Source of the DNA: an uncultured Oscillospiraceae bacterium
Lineage (GTDB): Bacteria > Bacillota > Clostridia > Oscillospirales > Oscillospiraceae
DNA: 7,836 nucleotides
Direction: 5' to 3'
Assembly: GCA_949093475.1 (NCBI GenBank)
Contig: CARXAY010000053.1
Location: forward strand, 1-7,836
Made by a program: the position numbers and the translations under genes. The notes below the pieces were generated by a model that did no database searches, was not told the DNA's origin, and saw nothing but the letters and a program-made list of their open reading frames with translations. This document shows, in pieces, positions 1 through 7,400 of the stretch. Every line of letters starts with the position of its first letter. Position 1 is the first letter of the stretch.

Positions 1-158
1 GTCTTGGTGGTGGTTGTGTCGGGGGCAGTGACGATCACCATGACCGTCTCCTCGGCGGCGGTGAGGGGTATGCTGCCCGTCCCTGCCACCTTGGCGGTCG
101 TCTGGGTGGCGGCGGCGTTCACCGTCACAGAATTCACCGCCGCGGGGGCGTTGACGGT
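1..158 (-). pseudogene. Continuation of the GH110 reading frame beyond the TAA: rest of the cadherin-like domain
   Basis: The frame of the GH110 gene stays open for all 52 complete codons between the TAA and the window edge. It begins TVNAPAAVNSVTVN and ends VIVTAPDTTTTK. Together with the residues before the stop (LSSLSVTGLTLTPAFHPDVTN) this reads as a cadherin-like beta-sandwich domain (Pfam PF12733 type), whose usual pattern is L-x-x-L-x-V-x-G-x-L-x-P-x-F-x-P-x-x-x-x-Y-x-V followed later by VTAPDG. The conserved Tyr is replaced by TAA. No ATG with an RBS is visible that would restart translation; the only Met in this stretch (codon 39-41) has no purine-rich sequence before it. I therefore read this as the untranslated tail of a nonsense-interrupted gene that continues beyond the window. 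Confidence 0.75.
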
Positions 159-3100
159 TTAGTTAGTCACGTCGGGATGAAAGGCGGGGGTGAGGGTCAG
201 CCCCGTCACAGACAGGGAGGAAAGAGTGGCGTCGTCGGTGACCACGGCCGCTTTGGGGGCCTGTTTGGCAGAGGTGGTCACCGGTGCGCCGTAGCGTCCG
301 GTGGCGTCCCGGGGGACCACCACCGCCTTGATCCACTTCTCGCTGGTGGCGGCGGTGAAGATCAGGGTATCGGTGTTCGCGCCCTCAATGCGGGTGTAGT
401 GGCCGTTCTGGGTGTCGGCCATATACCAGGCAAAGAGGGTGCCGCTCTCCTCATCGTTTTCGTTGTCTGTGCAGTCATAAAGTATGGTGACCGTGCTCTT
501 ATCGGAAGGGGTAAAGAGTCCGAAATTGTGGTTTTCGTCGATGCTGGGCGCTTGGTTGTTGGTGTACAGCTTGGCGTCCGCCCAGTTGCCGTGGGCGCTC
601 CACACGTTGCTGGGCTGGGTGAGGCTCAATTCCAGCGTGTTCACGTCGGTGAGATCCACATCAACCGCTTTGTATGCGTTATAAACACCTTCTGTCGCGG
701 TCGCCACAAGCTCTCCACTGGCGAATTTCTGAGTTCCGTCGCCCTTTACGACGAAGTTCAGATGCGGCTGGCTGCTGTCCTTCTTATAATAGCTGACACC
801 TGCCTGCGCAGTAAAGCGAGTATAGCCCTTCCCCGTAAGATTATAGGTGATGATAGATTCCGCGTGCGTGCCAATGCCCTTTGCAAATGTGACCTCGCCG
901 CCATCTTGCCCGATCAGCTTAATGGGCTGGACAGGATTGCTGTCTTTTTCCGATTCCCAAGACACGTCCTTTACCGGCTTGCCGCTATTATAGCTGCTGT
1001 CCCCGGCGGTCGCGCTCGTCCACTCCAAATCGGAGAGATAGTCATAGTTGGGCTTCTTCACCGTCACCAGCTTGCTGGCGGTGACCCCGCCCAGAGAGGC
1101 AGTGACCTCCACCACGCCGGGGGCGGTGGCGGTGAGGACGCCGCTCTGGTCAATGGTCGCCGCCGCGCCGTTGGTGAGCGGCTTCACCGCCCAAGCCACA
1201 GCGCCCGTGCTTCCTTCGACCGTGGCGGTGAAGGCGTCGCTGGCCGCGCCGATCTCCACCGCGTCCGCGCCGCCGCCGATCTCGATCTTGCTGGGCTTGG
1301 CGGCGGCTGTGCCCGTCACTTGGAAGGTCAGGTGGTTGGATTCAAAGGTGCGGCCCGCGGCGGTGCGGTAGGCGTAAATCTCCGCCGTCCCCTCGCTCAC
1401 GCCGGTGACCACGCCGCTGGCGTCCACGGTGGCGACCGCGGGGTTGGAGCTGAAATAGCTCGCCGCGCCCACGTCGGGGTTGACCTGCGTCCCGGTCAGG
1501 GCAACGTCGCTGCTCTCGCTCGTGATCTGGGCGGAGCTGTTGCCGCCGATCCCCGCAAAAATACCGTCATCGTAGACATTGTTCTTTACCGTGATATTTT
1601 CGCAGTCGGTGAATTGAAGCGCCCGCGTCCCGGAGCTGTAAATGCTCCCTGTCGCGTTGAGGGTCGTGCCTTGAGTGCCACCCGCAGAAATGTTTACATT
1701 CGCGGCGGAGAGGGCCAGATCCACGTTGGGCTGATAGCGCAGAATGGTGTTATTTTGCACGGTCAAGCCGTTCACGCTTTTGGCGTGAATGGCGTTTACC
1801 TGAGTGCCGCCGGTGTTGTCCATGTGGAACACGTTGTTCTCAATGCGCATATTCTTGTGGATGCGGTTGCCCTCGCTGCCGTTGCCCGAGGGATCGACAT
1901 AGATGGCCGCCTGCGCTTGCGTACGGGGATTGACCACAAAGGTGTTGCGGCGGATGGTCACGTCCTCGGTGCGGCCGGATTCCCGCCAACTGCTGGCGTC
2001 GCAGGAGATATAGATGGCCGCCTGACCCATGCGGTCAAAGTAGTTGTCCTCAATGACCACCGGCTGGCGGGTGGTGCAGAGAATACCCCGGGTGGGGGTC
2101 TCCACAAAGCGGCAGTGGTCGATCTGCACCTCGGGGGTGTAGGTCACGTTTTCCACCACATAGTTGTTGGCGGTGATCGTGTCGGGGAGCGGTTCATTAA
2201 ATGTGACAATGATGGTCTTCATGTCGTTTTGGTCGGTCTTGCTCCGGGCGTTGCCGTTCAGGTTCAGCCCCTCGCCGGGGTTGACCACCGATTCCACCGT
2301 GCGGGTGATGGGCTGGCCGTCATCACCCCGCACCGGCGCCATAGAGCTTTTGACGGAGAAATCCACCGTGTCACCGGGGTAATACTGGGGGAAGCCCCAG
2401 GTCTCTCCATGCTGATAGCGCACGACGGCCCTGCGGCGGTCAGCGGTGATCTCCGTGATCTCCAAGAATGTACCGTGGATATTGATGGGGTCGTCGTGGG
2501 GGTTGGAGAACTCGCAGTTGGTGATGGTCACCGTCCCTCCCACGGAGGACATCTGCACAAAGTCGGCAAAGCCCGCGCTGGTGCGGCCTGTGCCGGGGCG
2601 GGCCTCAAACTTCACCGTGTTCAGGGTGATGTTTTTGGAGAGCTGGCCCACCATGCCGAAGCCATGGAGGTACTGGATGTTGATGTTGTTTAGGGTCACC
2701 CCGTCGCTCTCCCAGAAGAACGTGCCGGGGGTCATACGGGGGTTGGGATTGCGCATTTGGAAGCACATTCCCAGCGTCGGACGGTTGCCCGCGCTGTTGT
2801 AGGTCACCTTCAGCCGGGTGGGGTCGCCGTCCACCTGCTCAATGGTAGAAAGATTGCTGAAGGGCCGATTGCCGGGGTTGCGGGTGGTCTGGCCGGTAAT
2901 GGTGTTGAAGCCCTGCTGATAGTTAAGGTTTCCCGTACCCGTCCAGTAGGGTTGTCCGGTAACCGGCCCGCGCTCGCCCTCCCATGCGATGGAGTCGCCG
3001 TTGGTGATCCGGTATGTATAGCAGGGCGGCACATAGAGGATGGCCGCTTTTTCGTCTACATAGGATTCCACCGTCACGTCCACCACCGTGGGGCTGGCGT

Positions 3101-3581
3101 GATCCATGTCAAAGTTTTGGAAGACGACGTTCTGGGAACGGATGGCGGCAAAGGTACAGATGTTGCCGTGGAAGATAAACTGGCTGCCGTTGCCTTCGAT
3201 GGTGACGTTCTTCATGTCCTCCACCAAAATGCCGATGTACTTTTGGGCGTAGCTGCGCTCCCCCCAACTTATGGTGTTGGAGACGTACAGCTCCCGCATC
3301 TCGGAGTAGTCGGCGTAGAAGTGATACTCCCCCTTGGGGAAGGAGATGACCTTCGGCGTATCTTCGTCAATGTTATTCTTGGCATACTCCAGCGCCGCAA
3401 TGACCGCCGTGGAGGATTCCTTCGTCCCCGTGGGGTCTGCGCCGTATTCGGTCACGTCGATGGTGACCTCTCCCGTCCGGCTGCTTCTGCGGGGCGCGGC
3501 CAGCGCCGTTGCGGGCAGCAGGCCGAAAACCATGACCACTGCCAAAAGCAGGGCCGCCAGACGTTTCGTGGTGTGTTTCAT
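159..3581 (-). CDS. Secreted GH110 family alpha-1,3-galactosidase with Big_2 and NPCBM/CBM51 modules, cut short by an in-frame TAA
   Basis: The product is 1140 aa. I place the start at 3581 because AGGAGG sits 9 nt upstream and the protein then opens with a classic signal peptide (MKHTTKR, a hydrophobic core, and a cut after ATALAA near residue 29). Residues about 36-675 form a right-handed beta-helix of the GH110 type: an N-terminal DVTEYGADPTG strand, FPKGEYHFY, SQFIFHG, and the signature DDPINIHGT at 363-371, whose Asp pair is likely catalytic by family knowledge. GH110 enzymes are inverting exo-alpha-1,3-galactosidases acting on blood group B or linear alpha-Gal; which of these is cut here cannot be told. 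Next come two Ig-like Big_2 domains (about 682-755 and 757-842), an NPCBM/CBM51 module (about 843-1005, with GIGTHA and GKGYTRF), a beta-sandwich (about 1006-1115) and the first strands of a cadherin-like domain (LSSLSVTGLTLTPAF). Translation ends inside that domain. The enzyme should act outside the cell, on host mucin glycans. The family call is firm; the exact substrate is inferred. Confidence 0.88.
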   Translation of the reverse strand: MKHTTKRLAALLLAVVMVFGLLPATALAAPRRSSRTGEVTIDVTEYGADPTGTKESSTAVIAALEYAKNNIDEDTPKVISFPKGEYHFYADYSEMRELYVSNTISWGERSYAQKYIGILVEDMKNVTIEGNGSQFIFHGNICTFAAIRSQNVVFQNFDMDHASPTVVDVTVESYVDEKAAILYVPPCYTYRITNGDSIAWEGERGPVTGQPYWTGTGNLNYQQGFNTITGQTTRNPGNRPFSNLSTIEQVDGDPTRLKVTYNSAGNRPTLGMCFQMRNPNPRMTPGTFFWESDGVTLNNINIQYLHGFGMVGQLSKNITLNTVKFEARPGTGRTSAGFADFVQMSSVGGTVTITNCEFSNPHDDPINIHGTFLEITEITADRRRAVVRYQHGETWGFPQYYPGDTVDFSVKSSMAPVRGDDGQPITRTVESVVNPGEGLNLNGNARSKTDQNDMKTIIVTFNEPLPDTITANNYVVENVTYTPEVQIDHCRFVETPTRGILCTTRQPVVIEDNYFDRMGQAAIYISCDASSWRESGRTEDVTIRRNTFVVNPRTQAQAAIYVDPSGNGSEGNRIHKNMRIENNVFHMDNTGGTQVNAIHAKSVNGLTVQNNTILRYQPNVDLALSAANVNISAGGTQGTTLNATGSIYSSGTRALQFTDCENITVKNNVYDDGIFAGIGGNSSAQITSESSDVALTGTQVNPDVGAASYFSSNPAVATVDASGVVTGVSEGTAEIYAYRTAAGRTFESNHLTFQVTGTAAAKPSKIEIGGGADAVEIGAASDAFTATVEGSTGAVAWAVKPLTNGAAATIDQSGVLTATAPGVVEVTASLGGVTASKLVTVKKPNYDYLSDLEWTSATAGDSSYNSGKPVKDVSWESEKDSNPVQPIKLIGQDGGEVTFAKGIGTHAESIITYNLTGKGYTRFTAQAGVSYYKKDSSQPHLNFVVKGDGTQKFASGELVATATEGVYNAYKAVDVDLTDVNTLELSLTQPSNVWSAHGNWADAKLYTNNQAPSIDENHNFGLFTPSDKSTVTILYDCTDNENDEESGTLFAWYMADTQNGHYTRIEGANTDTLIFTAATSEKWIKAVVVPRDATGRYGAPVTTSAKQAPKAAVVTDDATLSSLSVTGLTLTPAFHPDVTN

Positions 3582-3590
3582 AAAGCCCGT

Positions 3591-3596
3591 CCTCCT
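3591..3596 (-). promoter_or_regulatory. Ribosome binding site that sets the GH110 start
   Basis: The minus strand reads AGGAGG, then a 9-nt spacer (ACGGGCTTT), then ATG at 3581. This decides the start. The longer in-frame reading from an ATG at 3755 has no such site, would bury the signal peptide behind 58 residues, and begins upstream of the promoter. Confidence 0.88.
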
Positions 3597-3681
3597 CTTT
3601 TGGTCTTGCCACGTAAGGTTCTTTGTTCGGCCGTGCCAAACAAGCGAAAAGCCGGCCTTTTGCGGCAAAATATACAATTGC

Positions 3682-3710
3682 ATTTTACTTCTCTCCGGCA
3701 AATTTGTCAA
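3682..3710 (-). promoter_or_regulatory. Sigma-A type promoter of the GH110 gene
   Basis: On the minus strand, TTGACA (3705-3710, full consensus) is followed after exactly 17 nt by TAAAAT (3682-3687, one mismatch to TATAAT). It lies in an AT-rich island between two GC-rich genes. Transcription would start near 3675, giving a leader of about 94 nt before the ATG at 3581. A house-keeping promoter this close to consensus suggests substantial basal expression, unless a repressor acts on the AT-rich stretch around it. No convincing operator was identified. Confidence 0.72.
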
Positions 3711-3783
3711 CTCCCACAATATTATTTGAAGCAATTTCCATCGGCCCGAACTCACGCCCTGCCCCGCGCATAAAATACCCCAT

Positions 3784-3823
3784 GGAACGATTGTGTTGAA
3801 GGAGGATTTTTATGGATCGTTCC
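3784..3823 (+). promoter_or_regulatory. Inverted repeat bracketing the RBS and start codon of the SOD-like gene
   Basis: GGAACGAT (3784-3791) and ATCGTTCC (3816-3823) are exact 8-bp inverted repeats. The 24-nt loop between them contains AAGGAGG (3799-3805) and the ATG (3812-3814). In the mRNA this could form a hairpin that presents, or under other conditions restricts, the translation start. The pairing is seen directly; any regulatory role is inference, since a stem of this size is expected by chance a few times in a window this long. Confidence 0.35.
3799..3805 (+). promoter_or_regulatory. Ribosome binding site of the SOD-like gene
   Basis: AAGGAGG is followed by a 6-nt T-rich spacer and ATG at 3812. 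It is a near-perfect Shine-Dalgarno sequence and supports this start codon. A matching upstream promoter was not convincing: TAAAAT at 3771-3776 could be a -10 box but has no recognisable -35 at the right distance. Confidence 0.85.
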
Positions 3824-4309
3824 TCCGCGTCTCTTCTCTCCAAGATCCGCCGTCCTCAAGCGGCCGCCAAGCTCACGGGAAGCCCGGAATATCCCGCCTT
3901 GACGGGCGTCGTGCGGTTTTACCAGACCGCTCAGGGCGTTATCGTCCTCGCCGAGGTCAGCGGTCTGCCAAAGGCCGGGCAGCCTTGCCATGAACCGATT
4001 TTCGGCTTTCACATCCACAGCGGGACGGACTGCGGCGGCAATATGGACGACCCGTTTGCGGACGCCATGTCCCACTACGATCCCCATCGCTGCGAACACC
4101 CCTACCACGCCGGAGACCTTCCGCCGCTGTTCGGCAGCGGCGGGCTTGCCCTCTCCCTGTTCCTCACCAACCGCTTTTCCGTCCGTGAGGTGATCGGCAA
4201 AACGGTCATCATCCACGACCGCCCCGACGATTTCACCACCCAGCCGTCGGGCAATTCCGGCAAAAAGATCGCCTGCGGCGTGATCCGGGGGCTATGCCCG
4301 GCCTGCTGA
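3812..4309 (+). CDS. Cu/Zn superoxide dismutase family protein, cytoplasmic, compact Clostridia type
   Basis: The product is 165 aa with no signal peptide or membrane segment, so it is probably cytoplasmic. The Cu/Zn-SOD fold is shown by GFHIH (His67, His69, copper-ligand positions), Cys74 just after it, SHYDP (His88, bridging-His position), a shortened zinc loop with His92, His96, His99 and GDL (Asp102), VIIHD (His135, last copper-ligand position) and GNSGKKIACGVI (Cys155, partner of Cys74). All ligand positions appear filled. At the site of the classical active-site Arg there is Lys152. The zinc loop is about 6 residues shorter than in classical SodC. The C-terminus ends CPAC (Cys162, Cys165), a CXXC pair. 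Classical members dismutate superoxide; whether this compact form does so, or handles copper, cannot be told from sequence. The gene stands alone, divergent from the GH110 gene and convergent with the sialidase gene. It ends with TGA. Confidence 0.85.
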   Translation: MDRSSASLLSKIRRPQAAAKLTGSPEYPALTGVVRFYQTAQGVIVLAEVSGLPKAGQPCHEPIFGFHIHSGTDCGGNMDDPFADAMSHYDPHRCEHPYHAGDLPPLFGSGGLALSLFLTNRFSVREVIGKTVIIHDRPDDFTTQPSGNSGKKIACGVIRGLCPAC

Positions 4310-4320
4310 GCAGCATAAAC

Positions 4321-4361
4321 AGGGACGGTTCTTCTGTCGTTTTGACAGAAGAACCGTCCCT
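4321..4361. terminator. Exact 18-bp palindrome between convergent genes: likely bidirectional terminator or mobile palindromic repeat
   Basis: The left arm AGGGACGGTTCTTCTGTC (4321-4338) and the right arm (4344-4361) are perfectly complementary over 18 bp, with a 5-nt loop GTTTT. It starts 12 nt after the SOD stop codon and lies 79 nt past the sialidase stop codon, so it could stop transcription from both sides. The T-tracts are weak (TTT on the plus side, GTTTAT on the minus side). From memory, near-identical GGGACGGTTCTTCTGTC palindromes recur in many Firmicutes genomes, which fits a dispersed REP-like element better than a plain terminator. Both may be true. Confidence 0.6.
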
Positions 4362-4409
4362 TTGTCCGTGAAGAGTGTAATCCCCAGTCAGGCTTCGGTG
4401 GGATCGTAG

Positions 4410-4431
4410 GGGCCGATGTCCCCATCGGCCC
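4410..4431. repeat. Short GC-rich hairpin just past the sialidase stop codon
   Basis: GGGCCGATG (4410-4418) and CATCGGCCC (4423-4431) are exact 9-bp inverted repeats around a TCCC loop, 8 nt beyond the sialidase stop codon. There is no T-tract on the minus-strand 3' side (CTACGATCC follows), so it is a poor intrinsic terminator. The surrounding pattern CGTAGGGGC...GCCCG resembles dispersed intergenic palindromes I recall from Oscillospiraceae genomes; that link is from memory and untested. Confidence 0.5.
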
Positions 4432-4439
4432 GCCCTCGG

Positions 4440-7400
4440 TCATTTGATAAGGGCGATGAACCGATCCAGCATGACGGCGACCTCCGCGCGGGTGACGTTG
4501 GCCGTCGGGTCGAGGTCGTTCTGGCCCTTGCCCTTAAGGATGCCGTTGGCGACACACCATGCTACGCCGTCCACGGCCCAGCTTCCGGTATTCTCACCGT
4601 CGGCGAACTGGTCAAGTGCCTTGGAATCGGCCTTGGTGTCCATGCCGATGAGCTTGGCGTACCGCGCCAGCATCACGGCCAGCTGCTCACGGGTGATGAC
4701 ATCGTCGGGGGCAAAGATCTCTTCGGTGTAGCCGGTGACAACGCCGGTCTGTGCGGCCCACGCCACGCCCTCGGTGTAATACTTCCCTTGGGCGACATCC
4801 TTGAAGGATGTCTCGTAGTCGGTCTTACCCTGAGACAGGCGGTGAAGCACAGTCGCCAGAGATCCGCGGGTCATAGGAGCGGTGGGATCAAACCTGTTTT
4901 CGCCCACGCCCTTCACCAGACCCGCCGCCGCCACGGAGGACACCGCCTTGGCGTACCACGCAGTTTGGGCCACGTCCACGAAGGAGACAGGCAGATCGGT
5001 CAGCGGCACATCCGGCTCTTTCAGATCCTCCTCGTCAGGCTTGCTGGGGGCGGGACGGGACGAACTGCCCCCGGAGCTGCTGCCGCCGGAAGATCCGCTG
5101 TTGCCGCCGGTGGTGGTGATGGCGCGGAAGGCCGCGACCAGCTCCAGAGCGTGTTCAGGCATGACCTTGTCCTCGGGCATCCCAGTCCAGCCGGTGAACA
5201 CATAGCCTGCCCGGACGGGATCGGTCATAGGCACGATGGTCTCGCCGGGATAGTAGCTCTGGACGCCCAACAGCTCACCTTGGACGGTGTAAGTGACCAG
5301 ATAACGGGTGAGGTTGCCCTCGCGAAGCTGTCCATAGACCTCCTGCGCGGCGGTGTTGATCTGGGCCAGCGCCTCCTGCGCGGCGGCCTCGTTGTCATAC
5401 TCCCCTTCCAGCGCCAGAACGTCGGTGTAGTCCGCCTCGTCCATCTCCGCAGCTTGGATCAGGGCCTTCAAGCCGTCGGCGGACACGGTGTAGGTGGTGG
5501 CGTCCGGGGTAACCACCCGGCCATAGAGACGGATCTCAAAGGTGGTGTCCTGAATCTTCCAACCACCGGAGAAGGCGAGGAATTTGTTGCCGCTCTTGAC
5601 GTGGTACACGCCCTCGCCTTGGTGGGTAATGGTAAACGGGACGCCGGCATCCCCCAGCGCGAGCTGGGAACCGCTGGCCGTGGCGGTCAGGTACTTGCTG
5701 TTGGTCACGCCTTGGATAAAGTAAGAGCCGTCCTCCTGCTTCAACAACTTCCACAGGTCGTCTGTGGGCTTCCAGTTGTCGTTGGTGTGACTGGCGTTCA
5801 TGGCCTTGTCCCCGTTCATGCTCGGGGTACAATGATTCGTTGCGCTCGTTGTGGTGTCGTTGTGGAGAACTCGATTTCCGTTCGCGGAGTAAATGATGTA
5901 CGGGACGTCGTCGATCGCACCGTCCTCGTCCAGTACATACCGGGTATTTCCCGGCGTGACCACCTTGGTGATCCCATCCGTATATTCCTCAGGCAGGATC
6001 AGCTCCCCGCTCTCCGGCTGCACCATCACAGGAATGGCGGTGGAACGGGTCAGAGCGCCCTTGGTGACCGACACGGTAACGGTAGCTCTGCCCGCGCCCA
6101 CGGCGGTGATGACGCCGTCCTCTACGGTGACCACGGATCCGTCGGAGGACTTCCAGCTCACCTGCGCGTCCTCAGGAGAATACTCCACCTCCACAGTCCG
6201 GCTTCCGCCGAAATCCATGTCGATGAGGGAGGTATCTACCGTGAGGGTCACGTCCTCGTCGGGCTTCTCCACCGCAAAGAGCCAGTCCTCGCCCAGCAGG
6301 TCGGCGGCGGTGAACTTGACAAAGCGCATGGCCATAACGCCCTTGGGGTTGGTGGTGTCGTCCTGCTCATAAAGTACCGCAAAGCCCGCGTGATCGGGCA
6401 GCTGGGTCAGGCAGGAGTAGTTATAGCGGTTGGGGAAGCGAACCGCGTCATCGTTGAGCCATGTGACGGTCTGCCCGGCGTCGTCATTGAAGTAGCCGAT
6501 GCGGATCACGCCGTTGCTGCGGTTATGCTCCCCGTTCTTGACCGCCCCCTTGGGATAGGAGGCCAAAATCAGGTGTTCGTAGACCGTATTGTCCGGGCCG
6601 ATCAACACGCCGTCCACATTGATGAAGGACACCATGCAGTCGCGGCCGTAGGCAAGGGCGTCATCCAGCTTGGATTCCTCCCATGTGACGCCGCCGTCGG
6701 TGCTGTCGGCGTACCGGATGTAGTTCTTGTCGTTCCGGGAGTACATCCGCAGATCGCCGTTGGGCAGGTGGACGATCTGGGATTCGCTGGCCTTTCCGGT
6801 GGTATCGCCGACGTCGGTGCGTTCGCCGCGAATCCACGTCTTTCCGCCGTCGTCGGAATGGACGGTGCTGGCCCGTTCATTCCCGGTGGCGTTATCATAG
6901 AGCGCGAAGATGATCCGCTCCGTCTGCTTGCCGTTCACCGTCACGGTGGTGGTAGTCCCCCGGCCGGGACACACGGCGGTGAACCGCTCGCCGTCGTTCT
7001 TTACGTTCAGCATCTGCGGATCGCTCCACACCAAGCGGCCGCTCTCCGCGTCCACCTCGGCGCTGCGGGCGATGATGTAGAAGGTGCAGATCACCTTCCA
7101 CTCCGACTGCTGATAGAAGACATTGTTCTGGACATAGTGGTCGCTTTCCGTCTGGCGGCACAGCACAGGCTTCATGCCTTCGTCCTCATAGTCGTACCAA
7201 AGATCCATGAAGATGTCCACATAGTAGCCGGTCTCCGCGCCGTCGCTGCGGGCGCAGATGGGGTACAGGCCAACCGTCTTGCCGTCCTTCTGGGCAGTCT
7301 CGGTGGGCTGGGCGTTCAGATCCACATAGTAGGTGTAATCGGCGGCGTTACCGGAGGCGTTCCCGCCCGCCGTGCCATGGCTGAGCAGCAGGCGGCCCTG

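Noticed and set aside
159..161. Recoded TAA (alternative genetic code)
   Set aside because: No other in-frame TAA is seen in about 7 kb of coding sequence and Tyr is encoded normally throughout, so a single mutation or an error is far simpler.
177..2693. Very long plus-strand open frame (838 codons) opposite the GH110 gene
   Set aside because: It is the antisense shadow of a GC-rich gene. Its translation is low-complexity (rich in Gly, Val, His, Arg, Ala), with no domain or RBS, while the minus strand encodes a clear GH110 protein.
3667..3688. Palindrome-like AT-rich stretch around CAATTG near the GH110 transcription start as an operator
   Set aside because: Only the central 6 bp are symmetric; the outer positions have several mismatches.
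3582..3755. Longer GH110 start at 3755
   Set aside because: The extension of 58 residues would precede a perfect signal peptide, lies upstream of the consensus promoter's transcription start, and has no RBS; the ATG at 3581 has a well-placed AGGAGG.
2757..3773. Plus-strand open frame of 338 codons opposite the 5' part of the GH110 gene and its promoter
   Set aside because: Antisense shadow as well; it crosses the signal peptide region and promoter of the real gene and shows no recognisable protein features.
3771..3776. TAAAAT as -10 box of the SOD-like gene
   Set aside because: No -35-like hexamer is found 16-18 nt upstream; too weak to list as a promoter.
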